DNA of 64,000 bases from Tetrahymena elliotti 4EA (Eukaryota; Ciliophora; Oligohymenophorea; Hymenostomatida; Tetrahymenidae): NCBI GenBank assembly GCA_000231825.2, contig JH720351.1, forward strand, positions 186,001 to 250,000, written 5' to 3'. Below the pieces are notes generated by a model. The model had not been told where the DNA came from, searched no databases, and was given only the letters and a program-made list of their open reading frames with translations. The position numbers were made by a program, and so were the translations under genes. Numbering within the stretch: the first letter of the stretch is position 1; each line of letters opens with the position of its first letter. Positions 63,300 through 64,000 of this stretch are shown in pieces.

Positions 63300-64000
63300 T
63301 TTCTTTTAACAATTATATTTATATCTAATTAAACTTTTTTATTTCTTTTTTGATACTTCAAAAAAATTTATTATTGATTCTATATTTTTTAAATTGTTTA
63401 ATATCCTCCTTTTAATTTAATTTCTTTCTAACTTCAGATTCCAAAAATATTTCTATTTTTCTAAATTATTTACTAAACATTATTTAGAAACAATACTACA
63501 AAATTTGTAAATTTTCGCGCTAAGCTATTATATTTTCTGCTAAGTTTCTCAACTCCTAAAATCAAGCCAAAAATTAATCAAAGTAAGACTATTTTAGCAA
63601 TAAAAAATTCTTTTTAGAGTAATAAGATAAAGTTTAATTTAAAATTTCAAAAAATGTAGCTTAAAATTTTGTTTCATATTTTTAAAAATAAAATTTGTTC
63701 GGAAAGTGATAGATAGATTTTACAAAATCAGAATAAATAATAGTTATTAATATAAAATCAGAATATTTTTCAATAAATTATTAGTTTCATTTAGAAAGGG
63801 AAAAAGTAAACTCAAGAACACTCACTCCAGAAAAACAGGTAAAAGTTAAACGAATTATTTAATGAGAAACAAAGTTTATTTTATATAAATTTATTATTTT
63901 TTTGAGTTAAACTTTTTTTTACAAAAAGAACCAAAAATAGATTAAAAAACAAAATAATAGACTAATATCTCAAGTCTTAAATAAAATAGATAAATAATTG
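63300..64000. other. right-edge region, upstream of CCCH gene, possible exon at 63790-63830
   Basis: Mostly AT-rich spacer that should include the CCCH-gene promoter. Around 63797-63850 the plus strand becomes less AT-rich, and two frames give plausible text (LEREKVNSRTLTPEKQ before a GTAAAA donor at 63839, or QTQEHSLQKNRQKLNELF read through). It may be an exon of a gene continuing to the right. The frame cannot be decided from this window. Confidence 0.3.

Noticed and set aside
1..64000. tRNA, rRNA, CRISPR, bacterial operon or IS element signals
   Set aside because: No clover-leaf or T-loop consensus, repeat-spacer array, transposase motif or terminal inverted repeat was seen; the gene structure is eukaryotic.
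1..64000. Ciliate telomere repeats (CCCCAA/GGGGTT) marking a chromosome end
   Set aside because: No such array is present at either edge or inside.

Overview
The window is AT-rich (about 78-80% by eye) nuclear DNA of a ciliate that uses the TAA/TAG = Gln code with TGA as the only stop. The conserved genes (an alpha-amylase, a DHX37-type helicase, SURF1, DAD1, a tristetraprolin-like protein) read as full-length proteins only when TAA and TAG are read as Gln and GT...AG introns of about 48-600 bp are removed. Intron size (not 20-33 bp as in Paramecium), base composition and the Asn/Gln-rich proteins point to Tetrahymena or a close hymenostome. No telomere repeats, tRNA or rRNA were seen, so this is a chromosome interior.

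Layout. 1-2185 (+): 3' part of a Gln/Asn-rich coiled-coil protein. 3239-6225 (-): secreted GH13 alpha-amylase, six exons. 8403-12928 (-): DHX37/Dhr1-type DEAH-box RNA helicase, seven exons. About 13860-14830 (+): a coding-like stretch that changes frame repeatedly, probably a decayed gene. 16283-20014 (-): intronless 1243-codon Gln/Asn/Ser-rich protein. 20015-24832: 4.8 kb without a supportable gene. 24833-31328 (+): 13-exon cysteine-rich membrane protein with Myxo-type disulfide repeats, an EGF module, a GPS-like motif and five membrane segments. 31717-38533 (+): 18-exon giant coiled-coil protein. 39758-43582 (+): two-exon Asn/Gln-rich protein. 44434-51784 (+): 13-exon, 2174-aa alpha-helical protein with no recognised family. 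The last 12 kb is a run of five minus-strand genes: a cyclic-nucleotide-binding-domain protein (52392-56669), a 92-aa single-span membrane protein (57323-57766), SURF1 (58501-59391), DAD1 (59851-60361) and a tandem CCCH zinc-finger protein (62055-63299).

How they fit together. These are independent eukaryotic genes, not operons. By family they cover starch digestion outside the cell or in food vacuoles (amylase), small-subunit rRNA processing (DHX37), cytochrome c oxidase assembly (SURF1), N-glycosylation in the ER (DAD1), mRNA turnover (CCCH protein), cyclic-nucleotide signalling (CNBD protein) and the cell surface or cilium (GPS protein). Exon models were built by hand from splice sites and reading phase. 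Nearly all sum to a multiple of three with phase agreeing at each junction, which is the main support for them. No database search was run.
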